From contig NZ_CP115669.1 in NCBI RefSeq assembly GCF_029203285.1, forward strand, positions 4,526,001 to 4,590,000: a stretch of DNA of 64,000 nt. Direction: 5' to 3'. This document shows, piece after piece, positions 45,683 through 55,244 of the stretch. A model generated the notes under the pieces. The model made no database searches. It saw nothing but the letters and a program-made list of their open reading frames with translations, and was not told the DNA's origin. Each line of letters starts with the position of its first letter. Position 1 is the first letter of the stretch. Origin of the DNA: Pseudomonas sp. PSE14. GTDB lineage: Bacteria > Pseudomonadota > Gammaproteobacteria > Pseudomonadales > Pseudomonadaceae. Position numbers and translations under genes: made by a program.

Positions 45683-47260
45683 TCATTCCCACTCGATGGT
45701 TGCCGGCGGCTTGCTCGACACGTCGTAGGTGACGCGGGAGATGCCTTCGATCTCGTTGATGATGCGGTTCGAGACCTTCTCCAGCAGCTCGTACGGCAGG
45801 TGCGCCCAGCGCGCGGTCATGAAGTCGATGGTTTCCACGGCGCGCAGGGCCACGACCCAGGCGTAGCGACGACCATCGCCGACCACGCCGACGGATTTCA
45901 CCGGCTGGAAGACCACAAAGGCCTGGCTGGTCTTGTGGTACCAGTCGAAGTTGCGCAGCTCTTCGATGAAGATGTGGTCCGCGCGACGCAGCAGGTCGGC
46001 GTATTCCTTCTTCACTTCGCCGAGGATGCGCACGCCCAGGCCCGGGCCCGGGAACGGGTGGCGGTAGACCATGTCATAGGGCAGGCCCAGCTCCAGGCCG
46101 ATCTTGCGGACTTCGTCCTTGAACAGCTCGCGCAGCGGTTCGACCAGTTCGAACTGCATGTCTTCGGGCAGGCCGCCGACGTTGTGGTGCGACTTGATCA
46201 CGTGGGCCTTGCCGGTCTTGGCGCCGGCCGACTCGATCACGTCGGGGTAGATGGTGCCCTGGGCGAGGAACTTCACGTCCTGCAGCTTGGTGGCTTCCTC
46301 GTCGAAGACCTCGATGAAGGTCTTGCCGATGATCTTGCGCTTCTGCTCCGGGTCGGAGACGCCAGCCAGGCGGCCGAGGAACAGCTCTTCGGCGTTGGCG
46401 CGGATCACTTTCACGCCCATGTTCTCGGCGAACATGGCCATCACCTGGTCACCTTCGTGCAGGCGCAGCAGGCCGTTGTCGACGAACACGCAGGTCAGCT
46501 GGTCGCCGATGGCCTTGTGCAACAGGGCCGCGACCACCGACGAGTCCACGCCGCCGGACAGGCCCAGCAGCACCTTGGACGAACCCACCTGGGCGCGAAC
46601 GGTGGCGATGGCGTCGTTGACGATGTTGGACGGGGTCCACAGGGCTTCGCAGCCGCAGATGTCCAGCACGAAACGGGAGAGGATGCGGCCGCCCTGCTTG
46701 GTGTGGGTCACTTCCGGGTGGAACTGCACGCCGTAGTAGCCGCGGGCGTCGTCCGCCATGGCGGCGATCGGGCAGCTCGGGGTGCTGGCGAGGATGTGGA
46801 AGCCTTCCGGGATCTCGGTGACCTTGTCGCCGTGGCTCATCCACACGTCGAGGCCGAACACGCCGTCTTCATCGACGTGGTCTTCGATGCCGTCCAGCAG
46901 GCGGGCCTTGCCGACCACATCGACGCGGGCATAACCGAACTCGCGCAGGTCCGAACCCAGCACCTTGCCACCCATCTGCTCGGCCATGGTCTGCATGCCG
47001 TAGCAGATGCCGAACAGCGGTACCTTGAGGTCGAACACGGCCTGCGGCGCGCGCGGGCTGTTGGCTTCATGCACCGACTCCGGGCCACCGGCCAGGATGA
47101 TGCCGCGCGGGGCGAAGGCACGCACCTCGTCGTCGCTCATGTCGAACGGGTGGATCTCGCAGTACACGCCGATCTCGCGAACGCGGCGGGCGATCAGCTG
47201 AGTGTACTGGGAGCCGAAGTCGAGGATCAGGATCCGGTGAGCGTGAATGTCTTGGGACAT
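45683..47260 (-). CDS. guaA: GMP synthase (glutamine-hydrolysing)
   Basis: This 525-residue enzyme aminates XMP to GMP with ATP and glutamine. The class I glutaminase domain has the nucleophile in [11 protein letters not shown] and the H-P-E-V motif (F-H-P-E-V-T-H-T). The ATP-pyrophosphatase domain starts [10 protein letters not shown], and the C-terminal dimerisation domain ends I-E-W-E. I prefer ATG 47260 (M-S-Q-D-I-H-A-H) over ATG 47266, two codons upstream, because of the spacing to GAGAGA. It lies 81 bases after guaB with a strong hairpin between them. Confidence 0.99.
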   Translation of the reverse strand: MSQDIHAHRILILDFGSQYTQLIARRVREIGVYCEIHPFDMSDDEVRAFAPRGIILAGGPESVHEANSPRAPQAVFDLKVPLFGICYGMQTMAEQMGGKVLGSDLREFGYARVDVVGKARLLDGIEDHVDEDGVFGLDVWMSHGDKVTEIPEGFHILASTPSCPIAAMADDARGYYGVQFHPEVTHTKQGGRILSRFVLDICGCEALWTPSNIVNDAIATVRAQVGSSKVLLGLSGGVDSSVVAALLHKAIGDQLTCVFVDNGLLRLHEGDQVMAMFAENMGVKVIRANAEELFLGRLAGVSDPEQKRKIIGKTFIEVFDEEATKLQDVKFLAQGTIYPDVIESAGAKTGKAHVIKSHHNVGGLPEDMQFELVEPLRELFKDEVRKIGLELGLPYDMVYRHPFPGPGLGVRILGEVKKEYADLLRRADHIFIEELRNFDWYHKTSQAFVVFQPVKSVGVVGDGRRYAWVVALRAVETIDFMTARWAHLPYELLEKVSNRIINEIEGISRVTYDVSSKPPATIEWE

Positions 47261-47289
47261 GGCCATCTCTCGTAGCGAAATTCTTAAAC

Positions 47290-47320
47290 GACACGGGGCT
47301 GTATCAACCAGCCCCGTGTC
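47290..47320 (-). other. Intercistronic hairpin between guaB and guaA
   Basis: GACACGGGGCTG-TATCAAC-CAGCCCCGTGTC is a perfect 12-base stem with a seven-base loop in the 81-base guaB-guaA gap. On the minus strand it is followed by GTTTAAGAATTT, a weak T-rich stretch. It may cause partial termination or protect the guaB message. Confidence 0.65.
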
Positions 47321-47341
47321 CGACTCATTAACCTGAAACCC

Positions 47342-48874
<1,533 letters not shown>

Positions 48875-48959
48875 TCAACGTAACCAGACGATCTGAATAA
48901 AGCTCTTCTGAACCTTGCGCGCTGGCCCCTGTCCGCGGGCGCGCTTATCATCCTTCGCC

Positions 48960-50339
48960 ATGCAGAATGATCCCTTCCAACGGCTGGGCCTCGACCGCGA
49001 GGTTCTGACCGTCAGCCAGCTCAACCAGCGCGCCCGCCACCTGCTGGAGGACGTGTTCCCGCAGGTCTGGGTCGAGGGCGAGATTTCCAACCTCGCCCGC
49101 CCCGCGTCCGGCCACATGTATTTCACCTTGAAGGACAGCAACGCCCAGGTGCGCTGCGCGCTGTTCCGGCAGAACGCCCTGCGCGTGCGCCAGGCCCTGC
49201 GCGACGGCCTGGCCGTGCGGGTGCGCGGCAAGGTCTCGCTGTTCGAGGGGCGTGGCGACTACCAGTTGATCGCCGATGCGGTCGAGCCGGCCGGTGACGG
49301 CGCCCTGCGCCTGGCCTTCGAGGCGCTGAAGGAGAAACTCGCCGCCGAGGGCCTGTTCGCCGCCGAGCGCAAGCGTGAGCTGCCGGCACATCCACGGCGC
49401 ATCGGTATCGTCAGCTCGCCCACCGGCGCGGTGATTCGCGACATCATCAGCGTGTTCCGCCGCCGCGCACCACAGGTCGAGCTGACCCTGATCCCCACCG
49501 CCGTGCAGGGCCGCGAGGCCATCGGGCAGATCGTCCGCGCGCTGAAGCTGGCCGACGCCCAGGGCTTCGACGCGCTGATCCTGGCCCGTGGAGGCGGCTC
49601 GCTGGAGGACCTCTGGTGCTTCAACGAGGAACCGGTGGCCCGTGCCATCGCCGCCTGCGTGACGCCCATTGTCAGCGCCGTGGGCCATGAGACCGACGTC
49701 TCCATCAGCGATTTCGTCGCCGACGTGCGCGCGCCGACGCCTTCGGCCGGCGCCGAACTGCTGGCGCCCCACAGCGGCGACCTGCAACAGCGCCTGGACG
49801 GCCTGCGCCGCCGGCTGATCCTGCGCATCCAGGACCGCCTGACCCGCGAGCGCCTGCGCCTGGAAGGCACCGCCCGGCGCCTGCGCCACCCCGGCGAACG
49901 CCTGCGCCAGCAGGCCCAGCGCCTGGACGACCTGGACATGCGCCTGCGCCGCGCCTTCGAGCGCCAGCTGCACATCCGCCAGGAGCGCGTCGCGCGCCTG
50001 GATACCCGTCTTGCCGCCCAGCACCCCGGCCGTAACCTCGCCCTGCTGCGCCAGCGCCTGGAGAACCTCAGCGCCCGTCTGCCGCGCGCCACCCATGCCA
50101 TCCTGCGCGAACAACGCCAACGCCTGGACAGCCTGATGCAGACGCTGCACATCGTCAGCCCGCTGGCGACCCTCGGGCGCGGCTACAGCATCCTGCTGGA
50201 CGATCGTGGCCAGGCGATCCGCAGCGCTGCGCAGACCAAGAACGGCCAACGCCTGAAAGCCCGTCTGGCGGAAGGCGAACTGGAGGTGCGGGTGGAGGAC
50301 AACCACCAGGCACCCGTCACCCTGTCGCTGCTGGACTGA
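48960..50339 (+). CDS. xseA: Exodeoxyribonuclease VII large subunit
   Basis: This 459-residue subunit cuts single-stranded DNA from both ends together with XseB. The N-terminal OB fold (about 15-110, V-W-V-E-G-E-I-S-N and G-H-M-Y-F-T-L-K-D) is followed by the catalytic region (P-R-R-I-G-I-V-S-S-P-T-G-A-V-I-R-D, R-G-G-G-S-L-E-D-L-W, G-H-E-T-D-V-S-I-S-D-F-V-A-D) and then a long coiled coil rich in arginine, glutamine and leucine. xseB is not in the window. The dipeptidase gene follows after six bases. Confidence 0.98.
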   Translation: MQNDPFQRLGLDREVLTVSQLNQRARHLLEDVFPQVWVEGEISNLARPASGHMYFTLKDSNAQVRCALFRQNALRVRQALRDGLAVRVRGKVSLFEGRGDYQLIADAVEPAGDGALRLAFEALKEKLAAEGLFAAERKRELPAHPRRIGIVSSPTGAVIRDIISVFRRRAPQVELTLIPTAVQGREAIGQIVRALKLADAQGFDALILARGGGSLEDLWCFNEEPVARAIAACVTPIVSAVGHETDVSISDFVADVRAPTPSAGAELLAPHSGDLQQRLDGLRRRLILRIQDRLTRERLRLEGTARRLRHPGERLRQQAQRLDDLDMRLRRAFERQLHIRQERVARLDTRLAAQHPGRNLALLRQRLENLSARLPRATHAILREQRQRLDSLMQTLHIVSPLATLGRGYSILLDDRGQAIRSAAQTKNGQRLKARLAEGELEVRVEDNHQAPVTLSLLD

Positions 50340-50345
50340 TCAACC

Positions 50346-51101
50346 ATGACCGACCTGCTCGCACCGATTCTGCCGCAGCCCGAACCGGACTGGGCCGAGG
50401 CCTTCCGCATGCCCATCGTCGAATGCGGCCAGCCACTGCAGGCGCTGAGCATCGCTACCGGGTTCGCGGTGTGGCCGGCCTATCACCGCCTGGGCGTCCC
50501 CAATGCACAACCGGAGTGCTACGCCCGCAGCGAAGTGTTCGAGCGCCTGTTGCAGGCCGCCAGTCTGCTGCCGGACGGTCTGCGCCTGGTGATCCTCGAT
50601 GCCTGGCGGCCGTTCGCGGTGCAGCAGCATCTGTACGACACGCTCTATGACATCCTCCGCCAGCACGAACCGGACGCCGATCCGGCCGAGCTGACCCGCC
50701 GTACCCGAGAGTTCGTCGCCCCGCCCAGCACCCGTGCAGAATCACCCAGCCCGCACCTCACCGGCGGCGCCATAGACCTCACCCTGTGCGACCGAGATGG
50801 CCGCTGGCTGGACATGGGCAGCCTGTTCGACGAGGCCACACCACGCTCCTATACCCGTCATTACGAAGAGATCACCGCGCCGGACGAGCAACAGCGGCAG
50901 ATCCGCGACAACCGCCGAATCCTGTTCAACGCCATGAGCGCAGCGGGCTTCAGCAACCTGTCCAGCGAGTGGTGGCATTACGATTACGGCGACCAGTTGT
51001 GGGCGGCGCACCTGGGCAAGCCCCACGCTATCTATGGCCCGGCGCAGGTGCTGCCGCTGGAGCAGCTGTGGCGCCAGCAACTGGAAGGCCTGCGCCGGTA
51101 G
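50346..51101 (+). CDS. ddpX: D-alanyl-D-alanine dipeptidase (VanX/DdpX family)
   Basis: This 251-residue zinc dipeptidase cleaves D-Ala-D-Ala. VanX motifs are clear: D-A-W-R-P-F with the catalytic arginine, S-P-H-L-T-G-G-A-I-D-L-T-L with zinc ligands His and Asp, and S-E-W-W-H-Y-D-Y-G-D with Glu and the third ligand His. There is no signal peptide, so it is cytoplasmic. It is cotranscribed with xseA. Without vanHA genes nearby it most likely recycles peptidoglycan-derived D-Ala-D-Ala as DdpX of E. coli does, and is not a vancomycin resistance gene. Confidence 0.9.
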   Translation: MTDLLAPILPQPEPDWAEAFRMPIVECGQPLQALSIATGFAVWPAYHRLGVPNAQPECYARSEVFERLLQAASLLPDGLRLVILDAWRPFAVQQHLYDTLYDILRQHEPDADPAELTRRTREFVAPPSTRAESPSPHLTGGAIDLTLCDRDGRWLDMGSLFDEATPRSYTRHYEEITAPDEQQRQIRDNRRILFNAMSAAGFSNLSSEWWHYDYGDQLWAAHLGKPHAIYGPAQVLPLEQLWRQQLEGLRR

Positions 51102-51126
51102 CTTTTCGCTCCTACAAGATCAAGGG

Positions 51127-51247
51127 CCCCTCACCCTAACCCTCTCCCGCAAGCGGGAGAGGGGACTGTTCGGTGCAGGATGAAACCGTAGTGTCAGCCG
51201 GCACGGACGGCTCCCTCTCCCTGAGGGAGAGGGCTGGGGTGAGGGGG
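51127..51247. repeat. REPIN-like element (CCCTCACCC...GGGTGAGGG)
   Basis: Outer inverted repeats CCCCTCACCCTAACCCTCTC (from 51127) and its near-complement ending GGGGTGAGGGG (to 51247) enclose two inner hairpins: CTCTCCCGC-AA-GCGGGAGAG (51142-51161) and CCCTCTCCCTGAGGGAGAGGG (51212-51233). The whole is about 120 bases. This type of repeat is common in Pseudomonas and Xanthomonas genomes. Around it, CGCTCCTACAAG (51107) and GCTCCTACGAAG (51285) are single remnants of the other REP type. The rest of the 299-base gap shows no gene. Confidence 0.75.
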
Positions 51248-51400
51248 AAGCGCAGGCAGGGATTAACCCGGTAGAAGACAGTTGCTCCTACGAAGAGCCG
51301 CCGTGCCACGACGTTCCGCTTTCGACGAAATCGCCCCGCCCGCTGAACAGGCCCGTGTAGACTGCCCGCTTCATCCGCCGACACGTCCACGGATCGCAAA

Positions 51401-52237
51401 ATGTTCCGACCCTTCTGCCTGTTCATCGCCACCCTTCTCGCCCTGCCCGCCCACGCCGAAGGCTTCATCAGCCGCACCCTGAACAAGCCGGTGCCCGGCG
51501 GCGTCGCCGTGGTGCAACTGGGCCAGGACGCCGCCGTGCCCACCGCCACCTACCAGGGCAAACCGGTGCTGGTGGTAAAGGAGGAAGGCCGTGACTGGAT
51601 CGCCATCGTCGGCATTCCGCTGACCACCAAGGCCGGCAGCCAGCAGATCGTCGTCAAGCAGGCCGGCGCCAGCCGCAACCTCGGCTTCAGCGTCGAGAGC
51701 AAGCACTATAAAGAGCAGCACATCACCCTGAAGAACACTCGCCAGGTGAACCCGCTGCCGGAGGACCTCAAACGCATCAACCGCGAACTGGCCGAGCAGA
51801 CCGCCGCCTACCGCAGCTTCAGCCCCGGCACGCCGAGCAACCTGGTGCTGGACAAGCCGGTCAACGGCCCGCTCTCCAGCCCCTTCGGCCTGCGCCGTTT
51901 CTTCAACGGCGAGGAGCGCAACCCGCACTCGGGCCTGGACTTCGCCGTGCCCGCCGGTACCCCGATCAAGACGCCGGCCGCCGGCAAGGTGATCCTGATC
52001 GGCAACTACTTCTTCAACGGCAACACCGTGTTCGTCGACCACGGCCAGGGCTTCATCAGCATGTTCTGCCACATGTCGAAGATCGACGTGAAACTCGGCG
52101 ACCAGCTCCCGCGCGGCGGCGTGGTCGGCCGCGTCGGCGCCACCGGCCGGGCCACCGGGCCGCACATGCACTGGAACGTCAGCCTGAACGACGCCCGCGT
52201 CGACCCGGCGATCTTCATTGGCGCATTCAAGCCCTGA
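51401..52237 (+). CDS. M23 family metallopeptidase (LytM-type)
   Basis: A 278-residue exported protein. The signal peptide is residues 1-19 (ends A-H-A). An N-terminal beta-rich domain (about 25-110) is followed by the peptidase M23 domain (about 150-270) with zinc ligands in P-H-S-G-L-D-F-A-V-P-A-G and H-M-H-W-N-V, and F-C-H-M-S-K in between, so the H-x3-D and H-x-H sites are complete. Expected to cut peptidoglycan crosslinks in the periplasm. The stop overlaps the next ATG by one base. Confidence 0.92.
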   Translation: MFRPFCLFIATLLALPAHAEGFISRTLNKPVPGGVAVVQLGQDAAVPTATYQGKPVLVVKEEGRDWIAIVGIPLTTKAGSQQIVVKQAGASRNLGFSVESKHYKEQHITLKNTRQVNPLPEDLKRINRELAEQTAAYRSFSPGTPSNLVLDKPVNGPLSSPFGLRRFFNGEERNPHSGLDFAVPAGTPIKTPAAGKVILIGNYFFNGNTVFVDHGQGFISMFCHMSKIDVKLGDQLPRGGVVGRVGATGRATGPHMHWNVSLNDARVDPAIFIGAFKP

Positions 52238-52626
52238 TGCGTTTGCGCTTCCATCTGCCCAGCGCGCTCTTCGCGCTGCTCTGGTTCGCCGTGCTGGTCT
52301 GGCTGGCCACGGCCGGTGCTCATCTCGGCTGGCTGCGCGGCTTCGGCGGCGACGTGCTGGCGGTTATCTGGCTGTACTGCCTGCTGCGCGCCGCGCTGGA
52401 CACGCCCGCACACTGGCTGGCCAGCGCGGCGCTTACCTGTGGGTTGCTGATCGAGTTCGGCCAGTTTCTGGCGGCGACGCTGCACTGGCAGATCGGCAAT
52501 CGCGCGCTGCGTATCGTGCTGGGCGCAACGCCGGACTGGCTGGATGTGCTGGCCTACTGCATCGGCTTCGTCCTGATCCTCGCGGTGCGCCGGACGCGCC
52601 TGACCGTCAAGCCAGCGGGGAACTGA
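52237..52626 (+). CDS. DUF2809 family membrane protein
   Basis: A 129-residue protein with four predicted helices; the pattern R-G-F-G-G-D-V-L-A-V-I-W-L-Y, then L-I-E-F-G-Q and L-G-A-T-P-D-W-L-D-V-L-A-Y is that of the DUF2809 family. No activity is known. It is translationally coupled to the M23 peptidase (TGATG), so a role in envelope work is possible. Confidence 0.85.
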   Translation: MRLRFHLPSALFALLWFAVLVWLATAGAHLGWLRGFGGDVLAVIWLYCLLRAALDTPAHWLASAALTCGLLIEFGQFLAATLHWQIGNRALRIVLGATPDWLDVLAYCIGFVLILAVRRTRLTVKPAGN

Positions 52627-52667
52627 AGAACAGCGCCGTCACGCCTTGAGGAACGCCCAGAGGCGAA

Positions 52668-53090
52668 TCAATAGCCGCCCTCGTGCTGCGGCTTCCTGGG
52701 CACACGCTCCAGTTCGTAGAGCTGGCCGATCTGGCAAGGCTCGGGGATGCCCGCCGAGTCGACCGAGATGATGCGGTCGAGCGTCGTGACCGACCCCACC
52801 GTGTTGCTGATATTCAACCGATTGCTGAACGCCAGGTTGTTGCACCGCGCGGAAAAGACCACCAGGTAACGCCGCCCCGGCGATTGGCCAAGGATGATGT
52901 GGCCCTTGTCGAGGTATTCCCAGTCCGCGGTATCCCATACCGGGATCGACTTCACCGCCTCGCCCTGGCGCAGGCCGAGTTTGTCCAGGTGCCGGTCCAG
53001 CGGGAGTTCGTCATCATGCAGGCCGGACTGGCTGCAGGCGCTCAGCAGTGAAATAGCCGCCAGCAGGACGGCACCGTGTACGCTGCGCAT
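52668..53090 (-). CDS. DUF6491-like lipoprotein
   Basis: A 140-residue protein. The signal ends in the lipobox L-L-S-A-C (Cys19), so it is lipid-anchored; the next residues S-Q do not give an inner-membrane retention Asp, so an outer-membrane site is likely. The mature part contains V-W-D-T-A-D-W-E-Y-L-D-K-G-H-I-I-L-G and two further cysteines (A-R-C-N-N and E-P-C-Q-I) that could form a disulfide, as in the DUF6491 family. GGGAGG precedes the ATG at 53090. It is the last gene of the copper set, though 103 bases apart and not evidently copper-related itself. Confidence 0.75.
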   Translation of the reverse strand: MRSVHGAVLLAAISLLSACSQSGLHDDELPLDRHLDKLGLRQGEAVKSIPVWDTADWEYLDKGHIILGQSPGRRYLVVFSARCNNLAFSNRLNISNTVGSVTTLDRIISVDSAGIPEPCQIGQLYELERVPRKPQHEGGY

Positions 53091-53193
53091 ACTGCACCTC
53101 CCGGCCACGGGCGGTGGCCATTGGCCGGATCACCTGGGATCCGGCCCCATTTTCCCACCAAGCCGCCACCGCGGTGCGTAGCCGGCCGGGCGG

Positions 53194-53691
53194 TCAGTCC
53201 ATCTTCATGCCGTGCATGTCGTGGCCCATGTCGGTGCCGCCGGTTTCTTTGGGAGCTTCCTTCTGCACGGCGACCTCGACCTTCACGTCGCCGGCCTGCT
53301 GGAAGTGCAGGGTCAGCGGGAAGCGCTCGCCATCGGCCAGCGGCTTCTTCAGGCCGAACAGCATCAGGTGGTACTGGCCGGGTGCGAAGACCAGCTTGCC
53401 GCCAGCGGGGACGTCCACGCCCTCGACCTTCTGCATCTTCATCATGCCGTCCTTCTCCACGTGCTGGTGGATCTCGGCGCTGGCGGCGCGCTCGGTGTCG
53501 GCGCCGAGCAGGCGGTCGGCTTCCTTGCCGTGGTTTTCCACGACGAAGTAGGCGGCGCCGTTCACCGAATTGGCCGGCAGCAGCAGCGACCATGGGTGGT
53601 CGATGTGCAGGTTGCCGGCCTCGTATTCGTGGGCCATGGCGGCGCCGGAGAAGCCCAGCAGGACAGCGAAAGCGAGCAGGGTTTTACGCAT
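53194..53691 (-). CDS. PCu(A)C-type periplasmic copper chaperone
   Basis: A 165-residue protein. The signal peptide is residues 1-20 (ends A-A-M-A). The PCuAC copper(I) motif H-x10-M-x21-H-x-M is exact: His75, Met86, His108, Met110. The C-terminal tail is rich in Met and His (M-G-H-D-M-H-G-M-K-M-D) and could bind a further copper. In other bacteria such chaperones deliver copper to cytochrome oxidase CuA with Sco. Here the gene is behind oprC and a PepSY protein, which suggests handling of newly imported copper. Confidence 0.93.
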   Translation of the reverse strand: MRKTLLAFAVLLGFSGAAMAHEYEAGNLHIDHPWSLLLPANSVNGAAYFVVENHGKEADRLLGADTERAASAEIHQHVEKDGMMKMQKVEGVDVPAGGKLVFAPGQYHLMLFGLKKPLADGERFPLTLHFQQAGDVKVEVAVQKEAPKETGGTDMGHDMHGMKMD

Positions 53692-53824
53692 GTTCGAGAC
53701 TCCAGTTGTGCTTGTGATCAGATCCGCCACTGCGGCGGGGGAAACATCGAGCCGCAGGCGCAACGATCGCGCCGCAGCATAGCCTGCCTCTTGGCAGGCG
53801 TCAGGGTGGAAAACCGCTTCACCC

Positions 53825-55195
53825 TCAACCCAGTGCCGGGCTGCGCGGTTTGAAGCGCGACAGCACGGCCCAATCCAGCGCCCATACCAGCAGCAGCGAG
53901 GCTCCCACCAGCGGGAAGGCGACGCCGAGGATGAGCATGATCACCACGCCGCCCTTCCACACCGGCAGCGCGTGGGGCATCGGTGGCACGCCGAGGCGGC
54001 CCTGAGGGCGACGCTTCCACCAGATCCACAGGCCGCTGACGGCGCTGAGCAGGATCATCAGGCAGACGCCGAGCATGAGCAGCTGGTTGAACAGGCCGAA
54101 CATCTTGCCTTCGTGCAGCATCACGCCGGATTCGACGCCCTTGGCCACCAGCCCGTAGTCCTTCCAGCGCACGTCGGCGAGAACCTTGCCGGTGTACTGG
54201 TCGATATGCAGGGTGGCGTCGTTGCGCGAGTCGTCGGCGAACACCGAAACGGTGAACACGCCTTCCGCCCCCTTGGGCAACGCGATGGCATAGCCCGGTG
54301 TCACGCCGGCCTGGTCGGCGCTATCGACCACCTGCTGCAAACTGATCTGCGGCATGGCCATGCCGCCGGAGCCGTGGGCCATGTGCTCGGCGTGGGCGCC
54401 ACCGGACATCGGCATCGGCGTGTTTTCCATGGCCCAGGGGATGGTCTGGCGGTGCGCCTCGTTGAGCGTGCGCGCCTCCAGGTCCGACTTGGGCACCTCG
54501 TTCCACATGGCCGCCGGGAAGCGATTCCAAACGTCGGCGAAGGATTTGCCCCAGAAGCCGGTCCAGGTCATGCCGGTGAGCAGCATGAACAGCATCAGCA
54601 GCGAGCCCCAGAAACCGACCACCACGTGGACTTCCCGCCACAGCGCGCGACCACGACGCGACAGGTCCGGCCAGAGCAGCACGCGCAGCGAACGCTTGCG
54701 CGGCCACCACAGGTACAGGCCAGACACCACCAGCACGATGCCCCAGCCGGCGGCCAGCTCGATCAGCCGGTCACCCACGGTGCCGATCATCAGCTCGCCG
54801 TGCAGCGCGCGGGCCATGGCCTGCAGGTTGGATTTGGCATCCTGCAGGCCGAGCAGCTTGCCGCTATAAGGATCAACGAAGGCGTTCACCTCGCGCCCGT
54901 CGAGCTGGGCAACGAACTGCGCGCTGCGATCGGCCGCCGGTGCCGGCAGGTACTGACTGACCTGCAGCTGCGGGTTCTGGTGATGCAGGTGCATCAGTTG
55001 CTCGTCGGCGGACAGCCGCACTTCGCCCGGTTTCACCTGCAGCAGGTCGCTGTACATCAGCGGGTCGAGCTGCGGCTTGAACAGGTAGATGATCCCGGTG
55101 ATCGACAGCAGGATCATGAAGGGCGCGACGAACAGCCCAGCGTAGAAGTGCCAGCGCCAGGCCAGGTTGTAGAAATCGAATGGTTTCTTCTGCAT
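53825..55195 (-). CDS. PepSY-associated transmembrane protein
   Basis: A 456-residue inner-membrane protein of the PiuB/PepSY_TM type with four main helices: one near residue 20 (W-R-W-H-F-Y-A-G-L-F-V-A-P-F), two centrally, and a C-terminal pair. Two PepSY-like periplasmic parts (D-P-Y-S-G-K-L-L-G and I-D-Q-Y-T-G-K-V-L-A-D-V) are seen. A His/Met-rich loop about residues 258-280 (P-M-S-G-G-A-H-A-E-H-M-A-H-G) may bind copper. Relatives reduce or pass metals taken up by TonB receptors. Between oprC and the PCuAC gene, 49 bases after oprC. Confidence 0.88.
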   Translation of the reverse strand: MQKKPFDFYNLAWRWHFYAGLFVAPFMILLSITGIIYLFKPQLDPLMYSDLLQVKPGEVRLSADEQLMHLHHQNPQLQVSQYLPAPAADRSAQFVAQLDGREVNAFVDPYSGKLLGLQDAKSNLQAMARALHGELMIGTVGDRLIELAAGWGIVLVVSGLYLWWPRKRSLRVLLWPDLSRRGRALWREVHVVVGFWGSLLMLFMLLTGMTWTGFWGKSFADVWNRFPAAMWNEVPKSDLEARTLNEAHRQTIPWAMENTPMPMSGGAHAEHMAHGSGGMAMPQISLQQVVDSADQAGVTPGYAIALPKGAEGVFTVSVFADDSRNDATLHIDQYTGKVLADVRWKDYGLVAKGVESGVMLHEGKMFGLFNQLLMLGVCLMILLSAVSGLWIWWKRRPQGRLGVPPMPHALPVWKGGVVIMLILGVAFPLVGASLLLVWALDWAVLSRFKPRSPALG

Positions 55196-55244
55196 TCGTA
55201 ATGTCCCCACGCAAGGAGGCCCCGACTGGCGGGGCCAGTCAGGT

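Noticed and set aside
50346-51101. VanX-type gene as vancomycin resistance determinant
   Set aside because: No vanH or vanA partner, cytoplasmic enzyme next to xseA; more consistent with D-Ala-D-Ala recycling.
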